Assembly: GCF_003851125.1 (NCBI RefSeq)
Contig: NZ_BGOW01000010.1
Location: 1-64,000 of the forward strand
DNA from: Sulfuriferula multivorans
GTDB taxonomy: Bacteria > Pseudomonadota > Gammaproteobacteria > Burkholderiales > Sulfuriferulaceae
Length of the DNA: 64,000 nt
Reading direction: 5' to 3'
Shown here: positions 26,772-35,250 of the stretch, in pieces
How positions within the stretch are numbered: position 1 is the stretch's first letter
How the letters are laid out: every line of letters begins with the position of its first letter
Made by a program: the position numbers and the translations under genes
The notes under the pieces: generated by a model
What the model saw: only the letters and a program-made list of their open reading frames with translations
Databases searched by the model: none
What the model was told of the DNA's origin: nothing

Positions 26772-28448
26772 GTGGAGCAGTTGATCACGCCTTACGGCGG
26801 CGAGTTGGTGAATTTGTTGGTGAGCAGCACGCGTGCCCTGGAGCTCAAGCGTGATGCGTTCCACCTGCCGTCACTGGATTTGAACTGGCGTCAACAATGC
26901 GATCTGGAATTGTTGCTGAATGGGGGCTATGCGCCGCTTACCGGCTATCTCGGGCAAGCCGATTATCTGAGCGTGCTGCACTCCATGCGCCTTGCCGATG
27001 GCCGTGCCTGGGCACTCCCGGTTGTATTGCAAATCCACGAGACGCTGGCGCGCAGCCTGAAACTCGGAGAACCACTGGCATTGCGCGACCCTGAAGGCTT
27101 CATGCTGGCAGTGGTCATGGTGAACGAGATCTGGCAGGCGGATATCGAGCTTGAAGCCGAGCAGTTGGGCCGCGCCGCCGATGCCCCGCCAAAATGGTAT
27201 GTTGGCGGTGCGGTCGAAGGTCTGTCGTTGCCGCTGCGCCACGATTTCATGGCATTGCGTCTCACCCCGGCCGAATTGCGAGCCGGCTTCACGCGGCTTG
27301 GCTGGCGCAATGTGATTGCTTATCCCGCGCGTACTCAATTGCAGCGTGCCCAGTACGAGTTTATTTTGCGTGCTGCAGTACAGAATGAGGCCAACCTGCT
27401 GATCCATCCCATGGCAGGCGGCGATCCGGTAGAGAGCGCGGATTATTTTGCCTTGGTGCGGAGCTATCAGGCCGTGATCGGCCGTTTTCCTTCGGCCACC
27501 AGCCAGTTGGCATTGTCGCCGGTGTATGTCCGCGACGGCGGTGTGCGCGATACCCTCGCGCGCGCCATCATCCAGCGCAATTACGGCTGCTCGCATCTGA
27601 TTGTGGGCGGTGAACACGACGCACACGGGCAGCATCGGCGTGGTACCGACATCGTGCAGCACGAGGACTATCAGCGCGTCGCCGACCACATCACTGAAAT
27701 CGGCGTGGGTCTGATCCCGTTTCCGCGCATGGTGTACGTGGAAGAGCGCGCCCAGTTCATGCCTCTGGAAGAACTCCCCAAAGGCGCGCGTGCGCTGACC
27801 CTGACCGGCGCAGAAATTCAGCGCAGGTTGCAAGCGGGCGTGAACATTCCGGATTGGTACACCTTCCCCGAAGTATTGGCAGAGATGCGCCGTAGTTACC
27901 CGCCGCGTGACCGTCAGGGCTTCACCGTGTTTTTCACCGGCCTGTCCGGAGCGGGAAAATCCACCATCGCGCGTGCACTGGGCACGCGCCTGATGGAAAT
28001 GGGCGGGCGTTCGGTCACCCTGCTGGATGGCGATATCGTGCGTCGTCATCTGTCAGCTGAGCTTGGCTTCTCGCGCGAGCATCGCAACATCAATGTGCTC
28101 CGCATCGGTTACGTGGCGTCGGAAATCACCAAGAACCGCGGTATCGCCATCTGCGCGCCGATTGCACCTTATCGCAATACGCGCCGCGATGTGCGCGCCA
28201 TGATTGAACCCCTGGGCGGCTTCCTGGAAGTCTTTGTCGCCACGCCTATCGAAACCTGTGAATTGCGCGACCGCAAGGGACTATATGCCAAAGCGCGGGC
28301 GGGGTTGATCAAGGAATTCACCGGGGTGTCCGACCCCTATGAGGTTCCCGAGCGGCCAGAGTTGTCGATCGATACCACGGACTTGAGTGTGGACGAAGCG
28401 GTGCAGCGGATTTTGCTCAAGCTGGAGCATGAGGGGTATTTGCGTTAA
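26772..28448 (+). CDS. Sat-CysC fusion: degenerate ATP sulfurylase plus APS kinase
   Basis: A 558-residue two-domain protein. Residues of about 1-380 have the ATP-sulfurylase fold (PUA-like N-terminus, NYGCSHLIVGGEHD, then LTGAEIQRRLQAGVNIPDW). The catalytic signature QTRNPxHRAHE is replaced by PARTQLQRAQYE (185-196): the substrate-binding Q and N and both catalytic histidines are lost. Residues 383-558 are an APS kinase with an intact P-loop GLSGAGKST (390-398), LLDGDIVRRHLS and ICAPIAPYRNTRRDVR. Databases would likely call it bifunctional. On sequence only the kinase half is expected to work, making PAPS. The start is GTG with GGGAG five bases upstream. Confidence 0.85.
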   Translation: MEQLITPYGGELVNLLVSSTRALELKRDAFHLPSLDLNWRQQCDLELLLNGGYAPLTGYLGQADYLSVLHSMRLADGRAWALPVVLQIHETLARSLKLGEPLALRDPEGFMLAVVMVNEIWQADIELEAEQLGRAADAPPKWYVGGAVEGLSLPLRHDFMALRLTPAELRAGFTRLGWRNVIAYPARTQLQRAQYEFILRAAVQNEANLLIHPMAGGDPVESADYFALVRSYQAVIGRFPSATSQLALSPVYVRDGGVRDTLARAIIQRNYGCSHLIVGGEHDAHGQHRRGTDIVQHEDYQRVADHITEIGVGLIPFPRMVYVEERAQFMPLEELPKGARALTLTGAEIQRRLQAGVNIPDWYTFPEVLAEMRRSYPPRDRQGFTVFFTGLSGAGKSTIARALGTRLMEMGGRSVTLLDGDIVRRHLSAELGFSREHRNINVLRIGYVASEITKNRGIAICAPIAPYRNTRRDVRAMIEPLGGFLEVFVATPIETCELRDRKGLYAKARAGLIKEFTGVSDPYEVPERPELSIDTTDLSVDEAVQRILLKLEHEGYLR

Positions 28449-28482
28449 TCGGGTAGCGGGTGTGATGTCATACGGGCAATAA

Positions 28483-28508
28483 AAAACGGCGGCCAAGGCC
28501 GCCGTTTT
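28483..28508. terminator. Bidirectional terminator between sat-cysC and PEP-CTERM gene
   Basis: Perfect 12-bp stem AAAACGGCGGCC / GGCCGCCGTTTT with an AA loop, placed between two convergent genes. A-run and T-run flank it on the two sides, so it can act on both strands. Nearly the same hairpin occurs at 29772-29795 after the other PEP-CTERM gene. Confidence 0.9.
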
Positions 28509-28529
28509 GCTGTCAAGGAATCTGACAGA

Positions 28530-29330
28530 TTAAGCAGCTTGTTTGCGACGACGCGCGGCTGCAAGACCGGCCAAGCCGATGCCGAGAAGTGCCAAGGAAG
28601 CGGGTTCGGGGACGGTACCATTACCAACAGAGCCTTTCGGTACGGAGGCAAAGCGCAGGGTGCCGCCAGCAACCAAGTACTCGCCGAAACCATCACCAAA
28701 GAAGGTTACCTTGGAGAAGAAGCCGGACGAGTCGATTGCGCCGATGAAATTGTTGTAGCCATCTCCCGCAGGAATCCCGGGGTTGTCATTAGCACTCAGG
28801 GCGTTGGCTGGCAAAGTGGCAGCACCCCCGTCAAACGCAATCCACAGACCCGAGCCGGTCGCCGGTACGCCATAGGTGGACACTACATTGGCATCACGGA
28901 CGGTGCCAGTACAGCAAGTTGCCCAGTCGCCAATTTCAAAGCCAAACGCGTTTACTGGCGAGCTGAAAGTAAAGGTTAAACCAGAGTTAAAACCGGGAAT
29001 CGGATCAGCGCCTGTAGCGGATGGACTAATGTCCCAGATAGCTCCGGAAAGAATGCCGTAGCTTCCGGATGGAATTGCAGCCGAACCATTACTGGTACGG
29101 GTAACCGAGACGGTTGCCGCATTGCCGTTTTTATCAGTGTAGTTGTACGAGCTTTGGCCACTGACGACTTGCGAAGTCGTGACTGTTGACCCGGTGCCTG
29201 TGATCACGCTGTCAAAAGCACTGGAAATATTGCTGATCGCGCTGTTGACAATAAGCGGGGCTGCGCTGGCGCTTGCTACCATGAACATGGCCGATGCGGC
29301 AAGTGCGCTGGCTAGTACGGTTTTTCTCAT
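28530..29330 (-). CDS. PEP-CTERM sorting-domain protein
   Basis: A 266-residue exported protein. A Sec signal (MRKTVLASALAASAMFMVASASAA) is followed by a low-complexity Ser/Thr/Gly/Asn-rich body of unknown fold. The C-terminal sorting signal has VPEPASLALLGIGLAGL then a basic RRRK tail, the form recognised and cleaved by exosortase. The ATG at 29330 is chosen since it begins the signal peptide and has GGAG upstream. Such proteins are anchored or released at the cell surface together with exopolysaccharide. A sigma-54 promoter and dyad lie upstream. The exosortase itself is not in the window. Confidence 0.9.
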   Translation of the reverse strand: MRKTVLASALAASAMFMVASASAAPLIVNSAISNISSAFDSVITGTGSTVTTSQVVSGQSSYNYTDKNGNAATVSVTRTSNGSAAIPSGSYGILSGAIWDISPSATGADPIPGFNSGLTFTFSSPVNAFGFEIGDWATCCTGTVRDANVVSTYGVPATGSGLWIAFDGGAATLPANALSANDNPGIPAGDGYNNFIGAIDSSGFFSKVTFFGDGFGEYLVAGGTLRFASVPKGSVGNGTVPEPASLALLGIGLAGLAAARRRKQAA

Positions 29331-29418
29331 AATGTAGCTCCTGAAATTAAAATTAATGGGGTCAGACACGATTACTAGCATTTCCCTAATTGCTATCGTG
29401 CTGCTTACGGTCACTGTA

Positions 29419-29435
29419 AAGCATTACCCATGCCA
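29419..29435 (-). promoter_or_regulatory. Sigma-54 (-24/-12) promoter of first PEP-CTERM gene
   Basis: Minus-strand TGGCATGGGTAATGCTT: TGGCA at -24 and TGC at -12 with GG and GC ten bases apart. It lies about 90 bp upstream of the ATG. The same element, differing at three positions, precedes the next PEP-CTERM gene. Confidence 0.78.
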
Positions 29436-29529
29436 ACAGAGAGGATAGTTATAAAATACCATTTAACTACAGCATGTTAAATATTAACGGTGTGGGCTCC
29501 AGCAACTAGTCTGTAAAGTTCCTAAGCGA

Positions 29530-29560
29530 GACTGTAAAAGTTACTGACAAACTTCTGACG
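29530..29560. promoter_or_regulatory. Candidate PrsR site upstream of first PEP-CTERM gene
   Basis: Contains the dyad TGTCAGTAACTTTTACA (minus strand; 29533-29549), 99 bp upstream of the -24 GG. A second GTCAG lies 11 bp from the first, one helical turn away. The whole 31-bp block is conserved at 30791-30821. Confidence 0.55.
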
Positions 29561-29771
29561 ACCAAGTGCGACGCTTCGGGCTTATCGAAGCCCTCACCGC
29601 ACGCAAGGCAGTCCCCTACCCAATTAGGCAATTTTCAATAGCGATCAAAGATTGCACGTTGGTGTGCTGGTAAATGACACGTCACCAGTATTGGCGTGTT
29701 TCCAAGAGAGATTTAATGCAGAAAAAGGAAACGAATGGGAGAGTTGTTGCTTGGGAGGGTACCGAAAATAG
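29561..29771. other. Intergenic region between PEP-CTERM gene units
   Basis: No credible gene. It holds a small hairpin (CTTCG-ggcttat-CGAAG near 29574) and a weak one (ACACG...CGTGT near 29677-29700). The rest shows nothing recognisable. Confidence 0.5.
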
Positions 29772-29795
29772 AAACGGCGGCCAAGGCCGCCGTTT
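29772..29795 (-). terminator. Rho-independent terminator after second PEP-CTERM gene
   Basis: AAACGGCGGCC-AA-GGCCGCCGTTT stem-loop, almost identical to the hairpin at 28483-28508 and at the same distance (about 22 bp) from the stop of a PEP-CTERM gene. On the minus strand it is followed by CTATTTTC rather than a long T-run, so it may be a weaker stop than its twin. Confidence 0.75.
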
Positions 29796-29817
29796 TGCAG
29801 TCAAGTAATCCGACAGG

Positions 29818-30600
29818 TCAAGCCATCTGTTTGCGACGGCGCATTACACCCAGACCGGCAAGGCCGATACCCAGCAGCGCCAGTGAGGCAGGTTCGGGAA
29901 CCGAAGAAGAGATAGGCGGTGGACAAGTCGGATTGCACGTCCCTGCCACATTGTCCAGGAAGAGGGCCGAATCCAGAATTGTGTCCTTGTCATTTGTAGT
30001 AACAAATGCGATTTTATACGCGCCAGTCTGTGTCAGGGTTTTGCTATAGGTTTGCCAGCCTGAATGGCCAGAAGTGCCAACAGCAATACCTAGACCGTGA
30101 ATGCTGGCCAGCACGTCGATCACGGGCGTCCCGTCCGGGTTGATGATGATCGCAAAGGACGGGTCGTTGTAAGGAATATAGTCGCGCGCTACATAATCCC
30201 AAGCCATCCCAATGCTGTCACCACTGTTGGCGTTGAAACCTTGATAGATCGCTGCTCCGTCCGTCAGGGAACCGCCACTCGAATTGGTGTTGTATGCATT
30301 AAGTGAGCCGCTAGCGAGGCCCAAAGCGGCCTCAATGCTGGATATCCCGGCACCATTGCTATTGAGTTGGGCCATTGTGGTGCCGGCGGCACCGATAGTC
30401 CAGACTGTACCGTCATACGTCGTCACACTTGTGGACGGGGTCGCAAAGACACTCCCTAGGGCTGTCCAGCCGCTTAGGGTGCCAGTTTCGAAATTTTGGT
30501 TCGCTAGCGAGATAACCGTAGCAGATGCGCTCCCTGCCGCAAACATACAAGTTGCCAATGCAACCGAAGCGGCCAGATTGTAAATTTTCAGATTTTTCAT
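29818..30600 (-). CDS. PEP-CTERM sorting-domain protein
   Basis: A 260-residue exported protein with a signal peptide ending GSASA/T and an N-terminal NQNFETGTLSGWTAL, typical of carbohydrate-binding-like beta-sandwich domains. A possible second strand set is near GWQTYSKTLTQTGAYKIAF. The sorting signal is VPEPASLALLGIGLAGLG plus RRRK. A cysteine pair sits just before it (CNPTCPPP). The SD GGGAG is seven bases before the ATG. The upstream region and 3' end resemble those of the preceding PEP-CTERM gene, but the mature domains do not. Confidence 0.9.
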   Translation of the reverse strand: MKNLKIYNLAASVALATCMFAAGSASATVISLANQNFETGTLSGWTALGSVFATPSTSVTTYDGTVWTIGAAGTTMAQLNSNGAGISSIEAALGLASGSLNAYNTNSSGGSLTDGAAIYQGFNANSGDSIGMAWDYVARDYIPYNDPSFAIIINPDGTPVIDVLASIHGLGIAVGTSGHSGWQTYSKTLTQTGAYKIAFVTTNDKDTILDSALFLDNVAGTCNPTCPPPISSSVPEPASLALLGIGLAGLGVMRRRKQMA

Positions 30601-30681
30601 GACAAACTCCCTGCCAAATTATTAAAAGAATTAATTTTGAGTCAGGCACGAATTGCGTTGTGCAGCTCTCGCTTATACGTC

Positions 30682-30698
30682 AAGCATTATTCATGCCT
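30682..30698 (-). promoter_or_regulatory. Sigma-54 (-24/-12) promoter of second PEP-CTERM gene
   Basis: Minus-strand AGGCATGAATAATGCTT with GG and GC ten bases apart, about 82 bp upstream of the ATG. It matches the element of the sister gene outside the central bases. Confidence 0.75.
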
Positions 30699-30790
30699 CA
30701 ATTAATTAGAAATTAAATCTTGTTTAACTACATAATGTTAATGGTTAACAATGTTAGCTCCAGTTGCTATTCTGGCAAGTATCCACGCGA

Positions 30791-30821
30791 GACTGTAAAA
30801 ACTCCTGACAAATCCCTGACG
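30791..30821. promoter_or_regulatory. Candidate PrsR site upstream of second PEP-CTERM gene
   Basis: Contains TGTCAGGAGTTTTTACA (minus strand; 30794-30810), 97 bp upstream of the -24 GG, plus a second GTCAG 11 bp away. It sits directly behind the stop codon of the symporter gene. Confidence 0.55.
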
Positions 30822-30822
30822 C

Positions 30823-32229
30823 TCAAACGCGGCGCTTATGGCTGATCAAAGACCCCGCCAGCATTCCCGCCAAACTCATCAGCAAGCCCAATAATTGCGG
30901 CGGCCACAGGCCGTCCGGGTGGAAGATTTCCAGCAGCAGCCACGACGACACGCCCAGCGCGATGGCGAATAGCGCGCCCTGGGTGTTGGCACGTTTCCAG
31001 TACAGGCCGAACACCAGCGGGACGAAGGCTGCTACCAGGGTGACCTTGTAGGCGTTCTCTACCATCTTGTAGATGCTGGCGTTGGAGTTGAGCGCGAATA
31101 GCGTGACGATGCAGGCAAAGCCGACCACTACGGCACGCATTGCCCACAGCAGGTGGCGGTCGCTGAGATGGTCGATAAAGGGTTTGATGATGTTCTCTGT
31201 AAAAGTTACCGACGGCGCCAGCAAGGTGCCGCTGGCGGTGCTCATGATCGCGGACAGCAGCGCGCCGAAGAACATGACCTGGGCGAACACCGGCGTGTGG
31301 TTGAGGATCAGGTCGGGCAGGATGTGCTGCGGGTCTGTGCCCAGCAGTGCGTTGACCGAAGCCGGGTCAATCAGCAGTGCGGAGTAGGCCAGGAAGATGG
31401 GGATAAAGGCGAACAGGAAATACAGGCTGCCGCCCAGCACCGCCCCCGTCACCGCGATGTTTTCCGATTTGGCCGACATCACGCGCTGGAATACGTCCTG
31501 TTGCGGAATCGAGCCGAACATCATAGTCACCCAGGCGGCGACGAAAGCCAGTATGTCGCGCGTTTCCAGCCTGGGCCAGAACTGGAATTTGCCCGCCTCC
31601 TGCGCGTGGCTGACCACGTTGCCGGCGCCGCCAGCGTAGCCGCTTACCACCCAGCCGATGTAAAGCATGCCGACAACGATGATGATCATCTGGAAAAAAT
31701 CGGTGAGGGCCACCGACCACATGCCGCCGAACAGGGTGTACACCAGCACGATGCCGGCGCCGATGATCATGCCGTCGTGCGCGCTGATGCTGCCGTGGCT
31801 GAGCAGCGAGAACACCAGCCCCAATGCGGTGATCTGCGCCGAAACCCAGCCCAGGTAAGACGCCACAATCGCCAGACTGGTCAGCAGTTCGACCGTCCTG
31901 CCATACCGCTGGCGGTAATAATCGCCGATGGTGAGCAGGTTCATGCGGTACAGCTTGCGTGCAAAAAACAGTCCGACCAGCACCAGACACATGCTGGCGC
32001 CGAACGGGTCGGCGACGATACCTCTGAGGCCATCCTGCAGGAAGGTGGCGGAGGTGCCGAGCACCGTTTCCGAGCCGAACCAGGTGGCAAACACGGTGGC
32101 GGTGACGATATACAGCGGCAGCGAGCGTCCGGCGACGGCATAGTCCTTGGCGCTATGCACGCGGGTTGCGGCGTACAGGCCGATGCCGATGGAGATGAGT
32201 AGGTACAGCATTACAAACCAGATCAGCAT
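30823..32229 (-). CDS. Sodium:solute symporter (SSS family)
   Basis: A 468-residue inner-membrane transporter with about 13 hydrophobic helices of the SSS (PutP/PanF-like) family. Family marks include DYAVAGRSLPLYIVTATVFATWFGSETVLGT near the start and the TLFGGMWSVALTDFFQM segment. The substrate cannot be told from sequence. It follows ubiB after 21 bp on the same strand and may be the last gene of that transcript. Confidence 0.88.
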   Translation of the reverse strand: MLIWFVMLYLLISIGIGLYAATRVHSAKDYAVAGRSLPLYIVTATVFATWFGSETVLGTSATFLQDGLRGIVADPFGASMCLVLVGLFFARKLYRMNLLTIGDYYRQRYGRTVELLTSLAIVASYLGWVSAQITALGLVFSLLSHGSISAHDGMIIGAGIVLVYTLFGGMWSVALTDFFQMIIIVVGMLYIGWVVSGYAGGAGNVVSHAQEAGKFQFWPRLETRDILAFVAAWVTMMFGSIPQQDVFQRVMSAKSENIAVTGAVLGGSLYFLFAFIPIFLAYSALLIDPASVNALLGTDPQHILPDLILNHTPVFAQVMFFGALLSAIMSTASGTLLAPSVTFTENIIKPFIDHLSDRHLLWAMRAVVVGFACIVTLFALNSNASIYKMVENAYKVTLVAAFVPLVFGLYWKRANTQGALFAIALGVSSWLLLEIFHPDGLWPPQLLGLLMSLAGMLAGSLISHKRRV

Positions 32230-32250
32230 GACGTTAATTCCGCGCTCAGT

Positions 32251-33774
32251 TTAATGCGATAACAGGATATAACCGACCAGAGCGGCCAAAATAACAAGCA
32301 GCAGCGTGATAACGGCCAGAAGATTGCCCAAACGGATCTGTACCTTGGCCAGTTGGTGCGAGAGCGCTTCAATGGAGCTATCGCCGCGCGAAAGATAGGC
32401 GTGTGCGAGCCGAGGCAGTTGCGGCAGCAACACGGCCCAGCGCGGCCCTTCCTGACGTAATGCTTTGATCGCACCGCGCCAGCCGATCTGCTCGCTCATC
32501 CAGCGTTCCAGAAACGGTTTGGCGGTTTTCCACAAATCCAGGTCAGGGTCGAGCTGGCGCCCCAGGCCTTCGATGTTGAGCAGGGTTTTCTGTAGCAGCA
32601 CCAACTGCGGCTGGATTTCCATATTGAAACGGCGCGAGGTCTGGAACAGACGCAGCAGCACCTTGCCGAAGGAGATTTCCTTCAATGGCCGGTCGAATAC
32701 CGGCTCGCACACAGCGCGGATGGCGGCTTCGAATTCGTCCACGCGGGTGTCGGAGGGGGTCCAGCCTGCGTCCACATGAGCCTGTGCCACGGCACGATAG
32801 TCGCGCTGGAAAAATGCCAGAAAGTTTTGCGCCAGATAGTTTTTATCGACTTCGGTGAGCGTGCCCATAATGCCGAAATCAAGCGCGATATATTGTCCGC
32901 GCGCATTGACCTGGATATTGCCGGGATGCATGTCGGCATGGAAAAAGGCGTCACGAAATACCTGGGTGAAAAAGATTTCCACCCCTGCCATAGCGAGCTT
33001 GGGGATGACCACGCCCATCGCGCGCAGCGTGTCGATCTGGCTGATGGGCACGCCTTTCATGCGCTCCATCACCATCACCTCGGGCTCGCAATAATCCCAA
33101 TAAACTTCCGGCACGATGAGCAGCTCGGAGTCTTCGAAATTGCGCCGCAACTGCGAGCAGTTGGAGGCCTCGCGCATCAGGTCGAGCTCGTCGGTGAGGG
33201 TTTTGCGGAACTCCCCCACCACTTCGCGCGGGTGCAGGCGCGGGCCATCGGCGAAGAGTTTTTCCACCAGCAGGGCGCCGGCTTCCAGCAGGCCGAGGTC
33301 GTGCTCGATCACCGCGCCGATGCCGGGACGCAGCACTTTGACGGCGGCCTCGGTGCCGTCCTGCAACACTGCAAAATGCACCTGCGCCATAGAGGCGCTC
33401 GCCACCGGCTCGGCCTCGAATTGCGCGAACACCTGCTCCACCGGCCTGCCGTAGACGCGTTGCAAAGTAGTGCGGACCTCCTCGGCAGGGAAGGGCGGCA
33501 CACGGTCCTGCAGGCGCGCCAGTTCATCGGCAATGTCCGGCGGCATCAGGTCGCGGCGGGTGGACAGCATCTGGCCGAATTTAACGAAAATCGGACCGAG
33601 CGCTTCCAGCGCGCGGCGCAGCCGCACCGCGCGCGGTTCGGACAGGTTGCGCCAGAACAACGTGGTTTTGACCAGCCAGCGCAGTGCACGTACGCGCTCG
33701 TGGCCGAGAAAAAACTCGTCCAGGCCAAAGCGCAGCGCGACCCAGATGATGGTAATCAGTCGTAAAATTCGCAT
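32251..33774 (-). CDS. ubiB: Ubiquinone biosynthesis kinase-like protein UbiB
   Basis: A 507-residue member of the ABC1/UbiB atypical kinase family, needed for ubiquinone synthesis at the membrane. It has the KxGQ motif ([15 protein letters not shown]), an alanine-rich nucleotide loop (ASASMAQVH), [16 protein letters not shown] and ALDFGIMG. Two hydrophobic helices close the C-terminus. Its ATG shares one base with the ubiJ stop (TAATG). Confidence 0.95.
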   Translation of the reverse strand: MRILRLITIIWVALRFGLDEFFLGHERVRALRWLVKTTLFWRNLSEPRAVRLRRALEALGPIFVKFGQMLSTRRDLMPPDIADELARLQDRVPPFPAEEVRTTLQRVYGRPVEQVFAQFEAEPVASASMAQVHFAVLQDGTEAAVKVLRPGIGAVIEHDLGLLEAGALLVEKLFADGPRLHPREVVGEFRKTLTDELDLMREASNCSQLRRNFEDSELLIVPEVYWDYCEPEVMVMERMKGVPISQIDTLRAMGVVIPKLAMAGVEIFFTQVFRDAFFHADMHPGNIQVNARGQYIALDFGIMGTLTEVDKNYLAQNFLAFFQRDYRAVAQAHVDAGWTPSDTRVDEFEAAIRAVCEPVFDRPLKEISFGKVLLRLFQTSRRFNMEIQPQLVLLQKTLLNIEGLGRQLDPDLDLWKTAKPFLERWMSEQIGWRGAIKALRQEGPRWAVLLPQLPRLAHAYLSRGDSSIEALSHQLAKVQIRLGNLLAVITLLLVILAALVGYILLSH

Positions 33775-34370
33775 TAGTTTACGTTGCGGCGCGCGGCGAA
33801 CAGTTGCAAGCGTTTTTCCAGACGCGCGGTGTCGTCACGCACTGCATCGACGTCATCAATAAAAGTAGCGATGTGACGGCGTTTAGCGAGCAGCGGGCGT
33901 TCCTCGGTGGCATATTCGACCAGTGATTGTTGCGCGCTATCCATGGCGTGACGTTGCCACGCATGCAGGCTGCGTGCGCTATGCACAAGGCGATGTGCGG
34001 CAACGTCGCCCACCACACGCGCCATATCCGCCTCCGCATCCCAATCCAGTTCTCGGAAAATGCTGCCCAGGGTCGCGGCAAACTGCGCATCACCATCAAT
34101 GACCACGTTGCGGAACGCTGCCGGATCTTTCATTGCCAGGCGTGCCGCCTGCACTGGGCTAAGCTCGATATGGGCGTCGGGCGCTGCGTCGGCCTCGGCC
34201 GCAGCGAACGTACCCGCTGCTGTGACTGTCAGAGTGAGGCGTAGCGGGAATAGCTTGATGCTGACGGTATGGCCGGCCCAGGCCAGCAGGCGCTGGCGCG
34301 CCCAAGGTGCACCGTGCAACAGGTGGTTGAGCAGCGGCAAGCCCGCACTGGCAGCCAGGCTGGATAGCAT
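33774..34370 (-). CDS. ubiJ: Ubiquinone biosynthesis accessory factor UbiJ
   Basis: A 198-residue protein with an SCP2-like lipid-binding N-terminal domain (about 15-115; the D/A-rich [17 protein letters not shown] and [20 protein letters not shown]) and a C-terminal coiled coil. UbiJ organises ubiquinone enzymes around the lipid intermediate. The start overlaps the ubiE stop and its own stop overlaps ubiB, both as TAATG, so the three are translated together. Confidence 0.9.
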   Translation of the reverse strand: MLSSLAASAGLPLLNHLLHGAPWARQRLLAWAGHTVSIKLFPLRLTLTVTAAGTFAAAEADAAPDAHIELSPVQAARLAMKDPAAFRNVVIDGDAQFAATLGSIFRELDWDAEADMARVVGDVAAHRLVHSARSLHAWQRHAMDSAQQSLVEYATEERPLLAKRRHIATFIDDVDAVRDDTARLEKRLQLFAARRNVN

Positions 34371-35104
34371 TAAAACTTGTAGCCTTTGTGCAAGGCGACC
34401 ACACCGCCGCTCAGGTTGTAGTAGTCAACTTTGGCAAATCCGGCGTGTTCCATCATGGCCTTGAGTTCCTCCTGACCAGGATGCATGCGGATGGATTCAG
34501 CCAGATATTGGTAGCTGTCTACGTCTTTGGCGACCAGCTTGCCCATGAACGGCAGCAGCTTGAACGAGTAGGCGTCGTAAAGCGGCGCCAGCGGTTTCCA
34601 TATCTTGGAGAATTCCAGCACAAGCAGCCGTCCGCCCGGGCGCAGCACACGATACATGTCGGCCAGCGCGAGGTCTTTGTGGGTCATGTTGCGCAGACCG
34701 AACGCTACGCTTACGCAGTCGAAATAGTTGTCCGGGAACGGCAGTTTTTCGCCGTCGCACTGTGCCACCGGTACCGCCTGTCCTTCGTCCAGCATGCGGT
34801 CGCGCCCCACGCTGAGCATCGAACTGTTGATGTCGGTGAGCCAGACCTGGCCTGAACTACCCACTTTTTTCAAAAATAGCCGGGTAAGGTCGGCGGTACC
34901 GCCTGCCACGTCAAGTACGCGATTGCCTGGCCTGACGCCTGAAGTCTCGACAGTGAAACGCTTCCAGGCCCGATGCAGCCCAACCGACATCAGGTCGTTC
35001 ATGACGTCGTAACGCTGCGCGACGGAATGAAAAACATCGGCGACCTTGGTGGCCTTATCGGATTCGGCAACCGTCTTGAAACCAAAGTGGGTGGAGTTGT
35101 CCAT
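34370..35104 (-). CDS. ubiE: Ubiquinone/menaquinone C-methyltransferase UbiE
   Basis: A 244-residue SAM-dependent methyltransferase that methylates the quinone ring carbon. Visible motifs are [25 protein letters not shown], the SAM loop [31 protein letters not shown] and LEFSKIW. The ATG at 35104 gives the normal family N-terminus (THFGFKTV); the longer frame adds 15 unrelated residues. Confidence 0.95.
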   Translation of the reverse strand: MDNSTHFGFKTVAESDKATKVADVFHSVAQRYDVMNDLMSVGLHRAWKRFTVETSGVRPGNRVLDVAGGTADLTRLFLKKVGSSGQVWLTDINSSMLSVGRDRMLDEGQAVPVAQCDGEKLPFPDNYFDCVSVAFGLRNMTHKDLALADMYRVLRPGGRLLVLEFSKIWKPLAPLYDAYSFKLLPFMGKLVAKDVDSYQYLAESIRMHPGQEELKAMMEHAGFAKVDYYNLSGGVVALHKGYKF

Positions 35105-35184
35105 GGCGCGAAAACAATCAGAGAAAACAGCCAGAATCATAACCGACACGGGGGTGAAACAAAAGGCGATGCGTTATCCGGTAT

Positions 35185-35211
35185 TGTCACGAGTTTGTCA
35201 CAGAGCTGTCA
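35185..35211 (+). promoter_or_regulatory. Pho box of phoB-phoR
   Basis: Three TGTCA repeats at 35185, 35196 and 35207, each exactly 11 bp apart, the layout bound by PhoB. A -10-like TACTAT lies at 35222-35227, about 10 bp after the last repeat, with no -35 needed. This supports phosphate-starvation autoregulation. Confidence 0.82.
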
Positions 35212-35250
35212 TAACATGCATTACTATTGAATAATCAAATGGGAGCGAAC

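Noticed and set aside
26871-28049. A 392-codon minus-strand frame opposite sat-cysC.
   Set aside because: It is antisense to a well-supported gene, has no motif, and its composition is that of a shadow frame.
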